Assembly (NCBI GenBank): GCA_945861865.1
Contig: CAMAWN010000021.1
Location: 1 to 46,379, forward strand
Source: Candidatus Kuenenia stuttgartensis
GTDB taxonomy: Bacteria > Planctomycetota > Planctomycetia > Planctomycetales > Planctomycetaceae
Direction: 5' to 3'
Length of the DNA stretch: 46,379 bases
This document shows, piece by piece, positions 7,888-16,458 of this stretch. The translations under genes were made by a program, and so were the position numbers. The notes beneath the pieces were generated by a model. The model saw only the letters and a list, made by a program, of their open reading frames with translations. It did not search any database and was not told the origin of the DNA. How positions within the stretch are numbered: the first letter of the stretch is position 1; each line of letters begins with the position of its first letter.

Positions 7888-9030
7888 ATGAAACGATTAG
7901 CACTTGTGACGATTGTCGCCGCCGCTTGCCTGTGGTTTGTATCCCCCGAGATCTTCGCACGAGGGGGTGGCGGTGGTGGTGGACGAGGCGGCGGAGGCTT
8001 TGGAGGTGGCGGTGGTGGAGCCGGCGGTTTCGGCGGAGGTGGGGGTCATCCGGGCGGTGGAGCGGGTGGCGTCGGCGGAGCCGGAGGTGGAAGTCGGCCT
8101 GGAGTTGGTGCCGGAGGAGCGGGTGGCGCGGGTCGGCCTGGAACCGGTGGCGTCGGTGGAGTTGGAGGCGCCGGTAAGCCGGGTGCTGGTGGCGTCGGAG
8201 GCGCGGGTAAGCCGGGGGGTGTGAATGTGGGTCGGCCGGGTGCTGGTGTTGGTGGCGTCGGAGGCGTTGGTAAGCCGGGTGCCGGAGTCGGTGGTGTTGG
8301 TGGTGTGGGTCGTCCGGGTGCTGGAGTTGGTGGTATCGGTGGCATTGGAGTTGGTGGCGTCGGCGTGCGACCTGGTGGTGCTGCCGCGTTGGCGAAAGGC
8401 ACAACTTTTCGTTCGGCAGCCGCGTTGGGAACTCAAGGGGTGGCGGTCCGAAACGGTTTCGCAAGCCAGTATCCCGGATTGACGGCACGATGGCTCGGCC
8501 CGACTTGGCGACCTTTCACCTGGGCCGCGATGTCGAGTTATGGTGGCTACGGGTCCGAACCAACCTACTACGACTATGGCACGTCCACGGTTTACCAAGG
8601 AGACACGGTCTATGTGAATGGCGACGCGACCGCGACCTCCGCCGAGTATGCGTCCCAGGCAACGGCGATCGCAGATGCCCCTCAACCAGCCAGTCCGCCG
8701 AAGGACGATGAGTTTATGACGATCGGTGTGTTCGGCATGGTTCAAGGAGATGAAACGGTTGCCAGCCAAGTCGTGCAGTTGAAAGTGAATAAAGAAGGGG
8801 TCATCCAGGGCGAGTATTACAACGCGACGACGGACACGACCGAGAAGCTCGCTGGTTCCGTGGACAAGAAGACTCAGCGGGCCGCTTGGAAAGTTGGAGA
8901 CAATCAGAAAGTCGTCTATGAGGCGGGCATCGCGAACCTGACCAAACCTGAGACAACCATGCTCATCCATTATGGCAGTGATAAGACCCAGCAATGGACT
9001 CTGGTGCGCATCGAGAACGAGCAAAAGTAG
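7888..9030 (+). CDS. Exported glycine-rich protein with GGVGG/KPGAG repeats
   Basis: The ATG at 7888 opens a 380-residue product with a signal peptide (KRLALVTIVAAACLWFVSPE). Residues 30-165 are almost only Gly, Ala, Val, Pro and Lys/Arg, in repeats such as GGVGGAGKPGAG and GGVGGVGRPGAG. After the repeat comes a Tyr-rich stretch (about 205-240, including YGGYGSEPTYYDYGTSTVY). A compact C-terminal domain (about 275-380) starts at FMTIGVFGMVQGDETVASQV. The protein resembles the secreted, glycine-rich 'protocadherin-like' proteins of planctomycetes, which may form envelope or matrix layers. No enzyme motif is seen. A ribosome binding site is weak (GGAGCAG, 7874-7880). Confidence 0.75.
   Translation: MKRLALVTIVAAACLWFVSPEIFARGGGGGGGRGGGGFGGGGGGAGGFGGGGGHPGGGAGGVGGAGGGSRPGVGAGGAGGAGRPGTGGVGGVGGAGKPGAGGVGGAGKPGGVNVGRPGAGVGGVGGVGKPGAGVGGVGGVGRPGAGVGGIGGIGVGGVGVRPGGAAALAKGTTFRSAAALGTQGVAVRNGFASQYPGLTARWLGPTWRPFTWAAMSSYGGYGSEPTYYDYGTSTVYQGDTVYVNGDATATSAEYASQATAIADAPQPASPPKDDEFMTIGVFGMVQGDETVASQVVQLKVNKEGVIQGEYYNATTDTTEKLAGSVDKKTQRAAWKVGDNQKVVYEAGIANLTKPETTMLIHYGSDKTQQWTLVRIENEQK
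7960..8392 (+). repeat. Glycine-rich codon repeat tract
   Basis: Short tandem units such as GGTGGCGTCGGAGG and GGTAAGCCGGGTGC repeat with small variations over about 430 bases. They encode the Gly-rich region of the exported protein. Such tracts can expand or contract by slippage. Confidence 0.8.
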
Positions 9031-9067
9031 GGGATGAATTAGAAAATGCCTGGTGGTGGTTTCAGAA

Positions 9068-9135
9068 CCGTAGCCACGTTCGCCAGAACGTGGGACGACT
9101 CGCGAACCCCCACGTTCTGGCGAACGTGGCTACGG
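9068..9135. repeat. Perfect 27-bp inverted repeat, nested hairpin (REP-like)
   Basis: The arm at 9068-9094 (begins CCGTAGCCACGTTCGCC, ends GAACGTGGG) is the exact reverse complement of 9109-9135, with a 14-base loop. Each arm also folds on itself: CCACGTTC and GAACGTGG pair around GCCA. Neither side has a T-run. It lies between the glycine-rich gene and the sulfatase gene. A mobile REP-like repeat or an mRNA-stabilising structure is more likely than a simple terminator. Confidence 0.85.
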
Positions 9136-9175
9136 ACCCTTCGCTCACTCAACCCTTTCGATTTAGGGAACAACC

Positions 9176-11572
9176 ATGATGATGAAGAATCGAGTTCTGA
9201 CTTTTGGCCCGTGTCTCGCCTTGGCCATCGGCATTTTTGCTGGCTGGTTCTTGGCGACTGACAAGTTGGAATCACCGGCGTTGGGACAGACACGGCCACC
9301 GGAGAAGCTCGACCGCACAGTCCTGCCGATCCCGGAGCCGAAACTTGCGCCGATCACCGAACTTGATGTTCGCAATACAAAGGCACCGCCGCGATTCGAG
9401 GTGAAGGCTCCGGCGGGTGCACCGAACGTGCTCATCGTGTTGATTGATGACATGGGGTTCGGACAGGCCAGCGCTTTTGGTGGGCCGGTTCACATGCCGA
9501 CGCTGGAGCGGATGGCGAAAGGCGGGCTGAAGTACAACAAGTTTCACACGACTGCGCTGTGTTCGCCAACGCGGGCGGCGTTGCTCAGCGGACGCAACCA
9601 TCACATGAACAACATGGGCTCGATCACCGAGACTGCGACCGCGTTTCCCGGCCAAACCGGACAGCGTCCCAACAGCGTGACACCGCTGGCCGAGATGCTG
9701 CGGCTCAACGGATATAGCACGGCCGCATTCGGCAAGTCGCACGAGACGGCCGCGTGGGAGGTCAGTCCGTCCGGGCCGACCGATCGCTGGCCGACTCGTT
9801 CCGGCTTCGACAAGTTCTATGGCTTCATTGGGGGCGAGGCGAATCAATGGTCGCCGGCGCTGTACGAAGACATGACGCGGATCGAGCTGCCTCACAATCC
9901 GAAATACCACTTGATGACCGACCTCGCCAACCAAGCGATCAAGTGGACCAGTTCGCAGAAATCGCTCACGCCGGACAAGCCGTTCTTCACCTACTTTGCT
10001 CCGGGGGCGACTCACGCGCCGCATCATGTGCCGAAGGAATGGATCGCCAAGTACAAAGGCAAGTTCGATCAGGGTTGGGACAAGCTGCGCGAAGAGACGT
10101 TGGCTCGGCAGAAGAAATTGGGAGTTGTGCCGCAGGAGACGAAGCTCGCGACCAAGCCCGAAGCGATCAAGGATTGGGACACGCTGAGTGCCGACGAGAA
10201 GCGGCTGTTTGCTCGCCAAATGGAAGTCTTCGCCGGGTTCGGTGAATACGCCGACTACGAAGTGGGCCGGCTGATGCAGGCGATTGAAGACCTTGGCCAT
10301 TTGGACAACACGCTCGTCTTCTACATCGTGGGAGACAACGGCGCGAGTGCCGAAGGGACCATGAACGGCGTGTTGAGTGAGATGAGCTACTTCAACGGCG
10401 TGACGGAAACCGTTCCGGATGTCCTGAAGCGGATCGACGACCTGGGCGGCCCGAAGACCTACGGTCACTACGCGGCAGGCTGGGCCGTGGCGGGAGACAC
10501 GCCGTTCGCGTGGACGAAGCAGGTCGCCGGCAGTCTCGGCGGCACTCGCAACGGAATGGTCGCCCACTGGCCCAAGGGCATCAAAGCGAAGAACGAAGTG
10601 CGTTCGCAGTGGCATCACGTCATCGACATCGCGCCGACGATTCTCGAAGCGGCCGGCCTGCCTGAGCCGAAGTCGGTGAACGGGACGGTGCAGACGCCGA
10701 TCCAAGGCGTGAGCATGGTCTATACGTTTGCGGACGCGAAGGCGAAGGACCGGCATCGGACTCAGTACTTCGAGATCTTCGGCAACCGGGGCCTCTATCA
10801 CGACGGCTGGCTGGCTCACACCGTTCACCGCGCGGCTTGGGAGATGACGCCACGCCGTCCGCTGCTCGAAGACAAGTGGGAGCTGTATAACGTCGATGAA
10901 GACTTCAGTTCGGCCAACGATCTCGCTGCGAAGCATCCTGAGAAGCTCAAGGAGTTGCAGGAGCTATTCTTGAAGGAAGCGGTCGCCAACCATGCGTTGC
11001 CGCTTGATGACCGGGTTGTCGAAAGGGTCAACGCCGCACTCGCTGGACGTCCGGATTTGATGTCCGGCCGCACGTCGTTGACGGTTTACGAAGGCATGAC
11101 CGGGATGTCCGAGAACGTCTTCATCAACACCAAGAACCGTTCGCACACCATCACCGCCGAAGTGCAGATTCCCGACGGCGGAGCCAACGGCGTCATCCTG
11201 TCGCAAGCGGGCCGCTTTGGTGGCTGGGCGTTGTATCTGAAAGACGGCAAGCCGACCTACACGTACAACTTCCTCGGCCTATCGGCGTCCAAAGTCGCCG
11301 CGTCCAAGCCGCTGCCCGCAGGCAAGGCAACCATCCGCTATGAGTTCACCTACGACGGCGGCGGTCCCGGCAAAGGTGGCAAAGGCACGATCCTAGTCAA
11401 CGGCGAGAAGGTCGCTGAAGGTCGGATCGATAAGACGCAGCCCAATATATTCTCGGGCGACGAAGGCGCGGATGTCGGTCAAGACGGCGAGACAAACGTG
11501 AGCGACGATTACAAGGAAGGCGACAACAAGTTCACCGGTAAGATCGAGAAGATCACCGTCTCGTTGAAATAA
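9176..11572 (+). CDS. Exported arylsulfatase, sulfatase family S1
   Basis: The product has 798 residues; three in-frame ATGs lie at 9176, 9179 and 9182, after AGGG (9165-9168). A hydrophobic N-terminal segment (about 8-28) is a signal peptide or anchor. The sulfatase core starts at APNVLIVLIDDMGFG: D91 and D92 are likely calcium ligands. CSPTR (129-133) is the modification motif whose Cys becomes formylglycine, followed by AALLSGRNHH. FGKSHE, APGATHAPHH and GDNGASAEG supply further active-site residues. From about 640 on a beta-sandwich domain (GGWALYLKDGKPTYTYNFLG) of this arylsulfatase subgroup follows. The enzyme would hydrolyse sulfate esters, perhaps of algal polysaccharides. It requires a formylglycine-generating enzyme encoded elsewhere. 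Confidence 0.93.
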   Translation: MMMKNRVLTFGPCLALAIGIFAGWFLATDKLESPALGQTRPPEKLDRTVLPIPEPKLAPITELDVRNTKAPPRFEVKAPAGAPNVLIVLIDDMGFGQASAFGGPVHMPTLERMAKGGLKYNKFHTTALCSPTRAALLSGRNHHMNNMGSITETATAFPGQTGQRPNSVTPLAEMLRLNGYSTAAFGKSHETAAWEVSPSGPTDRWPTRSGFDKFYGFIGGEANQWSPALYEDMTRIELPHNPKYHLMTDLANQAIKWTSSQKSLTPDKPFFTYFAPGATHAPHHVPKEWIAKYKGKFDQGWDKLREETLARQKKLGVVPQETKLATKPEAIKDWDTLSADEKRLFARQMEVFAGFGEYADYEVGRLMQAIEDLGHLDNTLVFYIVGDNGASAEGTMNGVLSEMSYFNGVTETVPDVLKRIDDLGGPKTYGHYAAGWAVAGDTPFAWTKQVAGSLGGTRNGMVAHWPKGIKAKNEVRSQWHHVIDIAPTILEAAGLPEPKSVNGTVQTPIQGVSMVYTFADAKAKDRHRTQYFEIFGNRGLYHDGWLAHTVHRAAWEMTPRRPLLEDKWELYNVDEDFSSANDLAAKHPEKLKELQELFLKEAVANHALPLDDRVVERVNAALAGRPDLMSGRTSLTVYEGMTGMSENVFINTKNRSHTITAEVQIPDGGANGVILSQAGRFGGWALYLKDGKPTYTYNFLGLSASKVAASKPLPAGKATIRYEFTYDGGGPGKGGKGTILVNGEKVAEGRIDKTQPNIFSGDEGADVGQDGETNVSDDYKEGDNKFTGKIEKITVSLK

Positions 11573-11607
11573 CGAGGACTCGCTGCCGACAAACCGACTT
11601 GCAGCCG

Positions 11608-12987
11608 TCAGAAGTCGATCTTCGCCCGGAGTCCGAAGAGCAGCGATGTGTCGGCCCGTTCGCGGAACGGAGCGATCACCTGAAGGTCGGGCGTGATCTG
11701 ACACCACGGCGTGACCGCGACGTTGTAGTACAACTCAACGCCCTGCTCGTCGCGCAACGGCAACAGCACGGGGGCCAGGTCTTTCAACGGTTCGCTCACA
11801 CCGAGGTAAAAATACCCGATGCCGAACGAGTCGGCCGTCCGTCGCGCGATCGGACTCGCCCCGCTCATCCCGATGCTCGCGAACCACCGGATCGGGCTGG
11901 GGTTGTTGTCCGCGATGCCAAGATTGCCGAACACTCCCCACTTCCGATGCGGATCGTCCGGTGACACATGCAGAGCCTGATCGAAGTTGTAAGCCAGACA
12001 CCACGAGCCGCTCTGCGGAGTGCCCGCGACCACCAGTCCCGCGATCGGGTCGAGATAGGCAGAGGGCGAAATGTCCGAGTACGTCCCGCTGCTGTATGTT
12101 CCCGAAATGCCCTGATGACCGGGGAGGTCGAAGAAGTTGGTTTGCAGATTCGCCTGCGCGAAGATCGTGGCCCCGTTGTCGAAGAAGGTGTCGAATCCGC
12201 TCACGGTCGGCGTGTTATTCGTGTCGAACACCGCCGCCGCGAACATCGGCTCATGGTTTTTGAGGTAAGCGGCCCCTGCCCCAAACGTCGAGTACGGAAC
12301 GGTGCGGGCATAGACGGGGTTGAACATCATCGCCGTATTTTGAAACCCGGTCAGAGCACCGGCCCCGGTCAGCGGCTGCTTGAAGTCGTCGAACGTGTTG
12401 ATCTTCCCGGCGTAAACCAACATGTCCTCGGACAAGAACTGAGTGAACTTCACGCCGGACAAAGCGCTGACTGTTCCAATCGGAAATGGAAGCGCGGACA
12501 TGAGGTTCACCGGCATCAGCGCCCCGGTGAGCGAGTTGGCCGACTCGCCATATCGAGTCTCGCCGTGCAGCGTGATGAACGACCCTTTCCAGAGTCCGAG
12601 CTTCTCGCCGTCCAGGTTCAGGAAGTAGTCGTTACGCCCGCCGTACTGAAACTGCTGCTCCAGCCCCCCGTTCGTCACCCCCTGATAGAATTGTGTGGTG
12701 CTGATATCGAAGGCGATCCCGTGGGCCGCGAGTTCCGATCGTGTGCCGAACCAATCACCCGTCAGCTTCGATCGTTCAAATAGTGGCCCACTGAACGGCG
12801 ACGGAGGCGGTGCTGTCAGGGGGGCCGAGTGCTCGATCATCGGGGCGACGGCTGGGGGCGCGGCTTGACTTTCCGGAACCGGAAGATCGTCCGGCGACTG
12901 GGCAAGTGCGGTCGCGGCCACTGTGGTCACAGCGACGGTGAACACGACGCGAGCGAGCGAACTTACGAATCGAATGCGAGATAACAT
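11608..12987 (-). CDS. OprB-like carbohydrate porin
   Basis: The ATG at 12987 follows a GGAGG on the minus strand; a longer frame starts 10 codons earlier but has no such site. The product has 459 residues with a signal peptide (VVFTVAVTTVAATALAQ). A Pro-rich linker precedes the barrel, which opens with the OprB signature LTGDWFGTRSELAAHGI and then STTQFYQGVTNGG. Many alternating strands end in a C-terminal F (AKIDF), as in outer-membrane barrels. GVELYYNVAVTPWCQITPDL is the usual penultimate strand region of OprB. It would let sugars cross the outer membrane. The gene converges with the sulfatase gene with only 35 bases between the stops, and no clear terminator is visible. Confidence 0.88.
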   Translation of the reverse strand: MLSRIRFVSSLARVVFTVAVTTVAATALAQSPDDLPVPESQAAPPAVAPMIEHSAPLTAPPPSPFSGPLFERSKLTGDWFGTRSELAAHGIAFDISTTQFYQGVTNGGLEQQFQYGGRNDYFLNLDGEKLGLWKGSFITLHGETRYGESANSLTGALMPVNLMSALPFPIGTVSALSGVKFTQFLSEDMLVYAGKINTFDDFKQPLTGAGALTGFQNTAMMFNPVYARTVPYSTFGAGAAYLKNHEPMFAAAVFDTNNTPTVSGFDTFFDNGATIFAQANLQTNFFDLPGHQGISGTYSSGTYSDISPSAYLDPIAGLVVAGTPQSGSWCLAYNFDQALHVSPDDPHRKWGVFGNLGIADNNPSPIRWFASIGMSGASPIARRTADSFGIGYFYLGVSEPLKDLAPVLLPLRDEQGVELYYNVAVTPWCQITPDLQVIAPFRERADTSLLFGLRAKIDF

Positions 12988-13153
12988 CCAGCAGCCTCCA
13001 TCTCCCGTCATCGGCAAGTCAACAATACAGATTCTGCGAGATGAATCGGCTCGTCCGTGTAATTGGGATTAGTCCGCGCTGCCGGTCCTGCCTGAAATGC
13101 CGGCGGCAATTGGCTGAGTCTGCTGGTAGTTCCGATTGCGATGGCGTTACTGC

Positions 13154-13365
13154 ATGAAGCAAACCCTCGAATTGGCCGTTGTGGTAGTCTTTGTCGGGCA
13201 CTCGGTGATGGCGCAGGATCGGCCAGTGGTACACACTTTTTTCCAAGACGCCGCACGAGCATGTCGCAAAGTGGGGCTACGCCGGATACTCAGGGCCGGA
13301 GTTCTGGGGGAAAGCTCGATCCGTCCTACCGACTGGCCCGCAGTGGCGAGCGACGGCTTAGCTGA
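13154..13365 (+). pseudogene. Broken N-terminal fragment of an alpha-carbonic anhydrase
   Basis: An ATG at 13154 encodes a signal peptide (KQTLELAVVVVFVGHSVMAQ). After a run of six T the sequence continues in another frame as PHEHVAKWGYAGYSGPEFWG (13251-13310). After GGGGGAAA it continues in a third frame as KLDPSYRLARSGE. Together these give the typical start of mature alpha-carbonic anhydrases (HW.Y.GE.GPEHWG.L.P.Y..C..G). Both shifts lie at homopolymers. The zinc-binding histidines of the family come later and are absent. The fragment ends at the two repeats before the DUF2252 gene. It is a pseudogene, unless assembly errors are involved. Confidence 0.55.
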
Positions 13366-13390
13366 AAACACACCATTAGCTGAAAACACA
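13358..13390 (+). repeat. 15-bp direct repeat with 18-bp period
   Basis: TTAGCTGAAAACACA occurs at 13358-13372 and again at 13376-13390. It lies just before the Shine-Dalgarno of the DUF2252 gene. It could be a slippage duplication or a paired operator. Confidence 0.8.
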
Positions 13391-13405
13391 TCAGGAGTCT
13401 TCATC

Positions 13406-14923
13406 ATGGCCAAGAAATCATCCGCTGCGCCAACCACTGCGTCCGAACTCCCTGAACAACCGCCAGCGACAACCGCCGTACCTCGTGATCTGGAAGGACT
13501 GCTCGAGCTCTGGCAGACGACGGCTCCGTATGATCCAGCGCGTCCGTTGGATTCGCGGGAGACTCGGTACGAGCAGGGCCAGGCGTTGCGAGAGCAGACG
13601 CCGCGCGAGGCGCATGCCTCATGGACGCCGCCAGCGGATCGGGCGGACCCGGTGGCGACGGTGTTGGCGAGCAACGTTGGGCGTGAGGAGAGTTTGATCC
13701 CGTTGCGCATGGGACGCATGGCAGAGTCGCCGTTTGCGTTCTTGCGTGGAGCGTGCGCGGTCATGGCGGGGGACTTGGCTCACACGCCGATCAGTGGGCC
13801 GCAAGTTGTGATCGACGGCGACGCGCACATCAACAACTTCGGGTTGTATGGCACTCCGCAGCGGGATGTCGTGTTCGACATCAACGACTTTGACGAGGCG
13901 ACCGTCGGGCCTTGGGAGTGGGATTTGAAGCGGCTGGTCGCCAGCGTGAATGTGGCCGGCCGCGAGAACGGCCTCGATGCCGAGGAACGGCGCTCGGCCG
14001 TGATGCGCTGCGTCGGCGGGTATTCGCTCAATGCTCAGCGGCTGATGAAACTCGGAGTCTTGGAAACCTGGTCGCTGTTCGCCTACGCCGAACTGGAACG
14101 GAACGAAGCGGCCCTCAAATCGGTGGGAATTCAAATCGGCAACAAGTTCCGAGCGGTCGTCAAGAAGGTGCTGACGAAGGCTCGACGGACCCACAGCGAG
14201 GCACTGTTGGAGAAGGTCGCTCGGCGGCAGGCGGACGGTGGTTGGCGGTTCGTTGAAGATCCGCCGATCCTGACGAGCCTCGACGACGCCACGCGGAAGA
14301 AGGTCATCGCGTCTCTGACCGAGTACGGCGAGTCGCTCCCGGCGGAGAGAGGGTTCATGCTGAAACGCTACTCGGTCGCGGACGTGTGTCATCGCGTGGT
14401 CGGCGTCGGCAGCGTCGGGACGCGAGCGTATCTCGTGCTGCTGTTCGGCAATGGCGACGACGATCCGCTGTTCCTGCAAGTCAAAGAGGCGGTCGCACCG
14501 GCTCACGCTCCGTACTTGCCGCCGCTGCCCGTGCGAATCCAGCACGAAGGCTTCCGAGTCATCAGGACTCAGCGGCTGTTGCAATCACTCGGCGATCCGC
14601 TGCTGGGCTACACGACCATCGACGGCCGGCACTATTTCGTGCGGCAGATGAAAAACCTCAAAGCGTCGATGCCGATTGAATTCCTCACCGGCGAACCGTT
14701 CGAGTTCTGGGGCTGGACCTGCGGAGTCCTGCTGGCTCGCGCACACGCTCGCACCGGCGACATCGCCAAGATCGCCGGCTACATCGGCAAGTCCGACGCT
14801 TTCGCCACCGCGCTCGCCGACTTCGCCGAAGCCTACGGCGACCAAACCGAACGCGACCACGCGGCACTTGTCGAAGCTGTACGGACGGGGCGCGTCGAGG
14901 CGATCCATGAAGACGATCGTTAG
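13406..14923 (+). CDS. DUF2252 family protein (kinase-like fold)
   Basis: The ATG at 13406 follows AGGAG (13393-13397); the same frame is open further upstream but there it crosses the carbonic anhydrase remnant. The product has 505 residues, normal for DUF2252, with a Pro/Ala/Ser-rich N-terminus and no signal peptide. Signatures include RMGRMAESPFAFLRGA (about 98-113), VIDGDAHINNFG (135-146) and VVFDINDFDEA (155-165). These two last motifs resemble the catalytic HxD....N and metal-binding DxD of aminoglycoside phosphotransferase-like kinases. Later conserved blocks are VGVGSVGTRAY and YFVRQMKNLKAS. The biochemical function of the family is not established. The DUF4239 frame follows 32 bases later. 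Confidence 0.88.
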   Translation: MAKKSSAAPTTASELPEQPPATTAVPRDLEGLLELWQTTAPYDPARPLDSRETRYEQGQALREQTPREAHASWTPPADRADPVATVLASNVGREESLIPLRMGRMAESPFAFLRGACAVMAGDLAHTPISGPQVVIDGDAHINNFGLYGTPQRDVVFDINDFDEATVGPWEWDLKRLVASVNVAGRENGLDAEERRSAVMRCVGGYSLNAQRLMKLGVLETWSLFAYAELERNEAALKSVGIQIGNKFRAVVKKVLTKARRTHSEALLEKVARRQADGGWRFVEDPPILTSLDDATRKKVIASLTEYGESLPAERGFMLKRYSVADVCHRVVGVGSVGTRAYLVLLFGNGDDDPLFLQVKEAVAPAHAPYLPPLPVRIQHEGFRVIRTQRLLQSLGDPLLGYTTIDGRHYFVRQMKNLKASMPIEFLTGEPFEFWGWTCGVLLARAHARTGDIAKIAGYIGKSDAFATALADFAEAYGDQTERDHAALVEAVRTGRVEAIHEDDR

Positions 14924-14955
14924 TCGTAATCGCATCCGACGTGAAGAGACACATC

Positions 14956-15743
14956 ATGCTCGCGAAAACCTGGATCGAATATCTTCCGTTGTGGGCGCTG
15001 TTCGCAGCCACAGTGCTGCTGGTGCTTGGGGCCATCGAGGGCGGATACCGCCTCGCCGTTTTCCGAACGCGACAATCCGACAAGGGGATTGATGCTCCGA
15101 TCGGCTCCGTGATTGGCGGCATACTCGGCCTGCTGGCGTTTCTCTTGGCGTTCACGTTTGGGATAGCCGCATCCCGCTTCGATACGCGTCGGGAATTGCT
15201 GCTCAACGAAGTGAATGCCATCGGCACCTGCTATTTGCGAGCGGACTTGGTGCCGGACCCCGAACGCCTCGAATCCGTCAGCGTCTGCGGGAGTATGTGC
15301 ATCTTCGAGCCGAGTTGGTGAAACAGCCTCAGACGCTTCCGCAAGTTCTCTCCCGCTCGGAGATATTGCAGGATGAGCTTTGGTCTCAAGCGATTCGCGT
15401 CGCGAAGAAAGACAGCAGTTCGGAGATGCACGCCTTGTTCGTCGATTCGTTAAATGAGGTGATCGACTTTCACACGAAGCGTTTGGTCGTTGGCCAGTAC
15501 CATATTCCCGATGCCATCTGGCTGGCCTTGTACGTTGTCTCGATGCTTTCGATGGCCGGCGTGGGTTATCAGTTCGGACTGGCAGGCTCGCGCGACATCG
15601 CGATCAGCTTCTGTTTGGCTCTGGCCTTCTCGATCGTGATCGGCCTGATCGCGGATCTGGATCGAGTCTCCGAAGGAACCCTGCAAGTCAGCCAACAACC
15701 GATGATCGAACTCGACCGCAAACTCGGAGCGTCGGTGCCTTGA
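14956..15743 (+). pseudogene. DUF4239 (bestrophin-like) membrane protein, frameshifted
   Basis: The ATG at 14956 opens a frame with a first hydrophobic span (LPLWALFAATVLLVLGAI) and a second (IGGILGLLAFLLAFTFGIAA). It breaks near 15275 after PDPERLE. The protein continues in another frame from 15276 as RQRLREYVHLRAELVKQP and runs to the stop at 15741-15743, with two more spans (AIWLALYVVSMLSMAGVGYQ; ISFCLALAFSIVIGLIADL). Joined, the two parts give about 262 residues with four spans, the usual DUF4239 layout. One base appears to be missing. Either the gene is dead, or the sequence has an error, or frameshifting occurs. Its proximity to the DUF2252 gene suggests cotranscription. Confidence 0.75.
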
Positions 15744-16118
15744 TGCAATTGGTGGGGCCAAGCTGCGGTCGTCGGATCGCAACCCATCAGGAGCAACTGA
15801 CATCGCTGAGCGCCGGCATTGGCAGCGCGACGGTCATTGATCGGCGCTATCGACCCCGGTCGTTCCAAAGTGAATGAATTCGGGTACCAGGCTGCAACGT
15901 CTTGTGCGACCATAACTAACGACTTCGTCCACATCCTCAAAGGGCTCGAAAAAAGTTCAATAGACATCCTGTCATCCCGACTTGGCAGGACAAGGGGCTC
16001 TTTCGCAATCGGCCAATCCGCTGGTCGATTTCCAGTTAACGCCTGCCGCCCGTTGCCCGCGTCGGTCCGACACACCGACTCAGTTCGGCCCGATATATCG
16101 GCGCACGCTGGGCGACAG
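15744..16118. other. Spacer without recognisable gene
   Basis: Several short frames cross this stretch on both strands but none has a convincing start site, codon pattern or known motif. A minus-strand frame beginning near 15968 (SIELFSSPLRMWTKSLVM) is the most protein-like; I do not recognise it. Confidence 0.4.
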
Positions 16119-16310
16119 CTAAGCCGCCTTTCTCTCAAACGACTGCACCAGCCTGCCGACGTACGACCGGATTTCAATCTTGCCCCGCGACAGCTTGCGA
16201 ACAGTCTTCGGCGTTGGTTTGCGAATCGGCGGCAGATGATCGCGCCCCAAGTGACTGCGTCGTGTGTTGTAGTAGTCCAGGGGCGGGCGCAATTCTTGTA
16301 CCGTTGCGTA
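16119..16310 (-). pseudogene. C-terminal remnant of an integrase-core (rve) transposase
   Basis: Read on the minus strand, the sequence gives ELRPPLDYYNTRRSHLGRDH, then a basic linker, and ends in SYVGRLVQSFERKAA before the stop at 16119-16121. The pattern 'YYN..R.H.GL...P' is the end of DDE integrase-core transposases. Upstream in the same frame there is a TGA just before YATVQEL, and the catalytic domain is absent. It is an old remnant. Confidence 0.55.
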
Positions 16311-16324
16311 TCAGGTCTCCAAGT

Positions 16325-16425
16325 TCAGTTCGTTGTCCGCCTCTTAGACAACTGTGGCCGCTGATTGATAATCGCTGCCAAGTATGGACAGCTCCAATGC
16401 AGCGCCCGTGCAGCGCTTTCTAAAA
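16325..16425 (-). pseudogene. Integrase C-terminal tail, copy A
   Basis: On the minus strand the sequence reads SAARALHWSCPYLAAIINQR and then PQLSKRR before a stop at 16325-16327. It is clearly related to copy B at 40725-40863 (SAAPALHSTCPYLASIVERW, PHLSEQQ). Planctomycete tyrosine recombinases often end in such a 'CPxLAxIvxxWPxLsexxr' tail. The catalytic part is missing here. Confidence 0.5.
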
Positions 16426-16458
16426 AGCTGACAAAAACCGGTGGAATTCAACGGCTTG

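Noticed and set aside
7897..9024. Minus-strand Thr/Ser/His-rich frames opposite the glycine-rich gene
   Set aside because: They are translations of the reverse complement of a Gly-codon repeat, with no start site or plausible fold.
9272..10936. Minus-strand frame of 554 codons opposite the sulfatase gene
   Set aside because: The plus strand has all sulfatase motifs. The antisense frame is a by-product of GC-rich third positions.
13136..13405. Upstream extension of the DUF2252 frame by 90 codons
   Set aside because: This part covers the carbonic anhydrase remnant. A strong AGGAG lies just before the ATG at 13406, and the family normally starts near there.
15819..16364. Plus-strand frame of 181 codons
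   Set aside because: It crosses a transposase remnant that is read on the other strand, and shows no motif or start signal.
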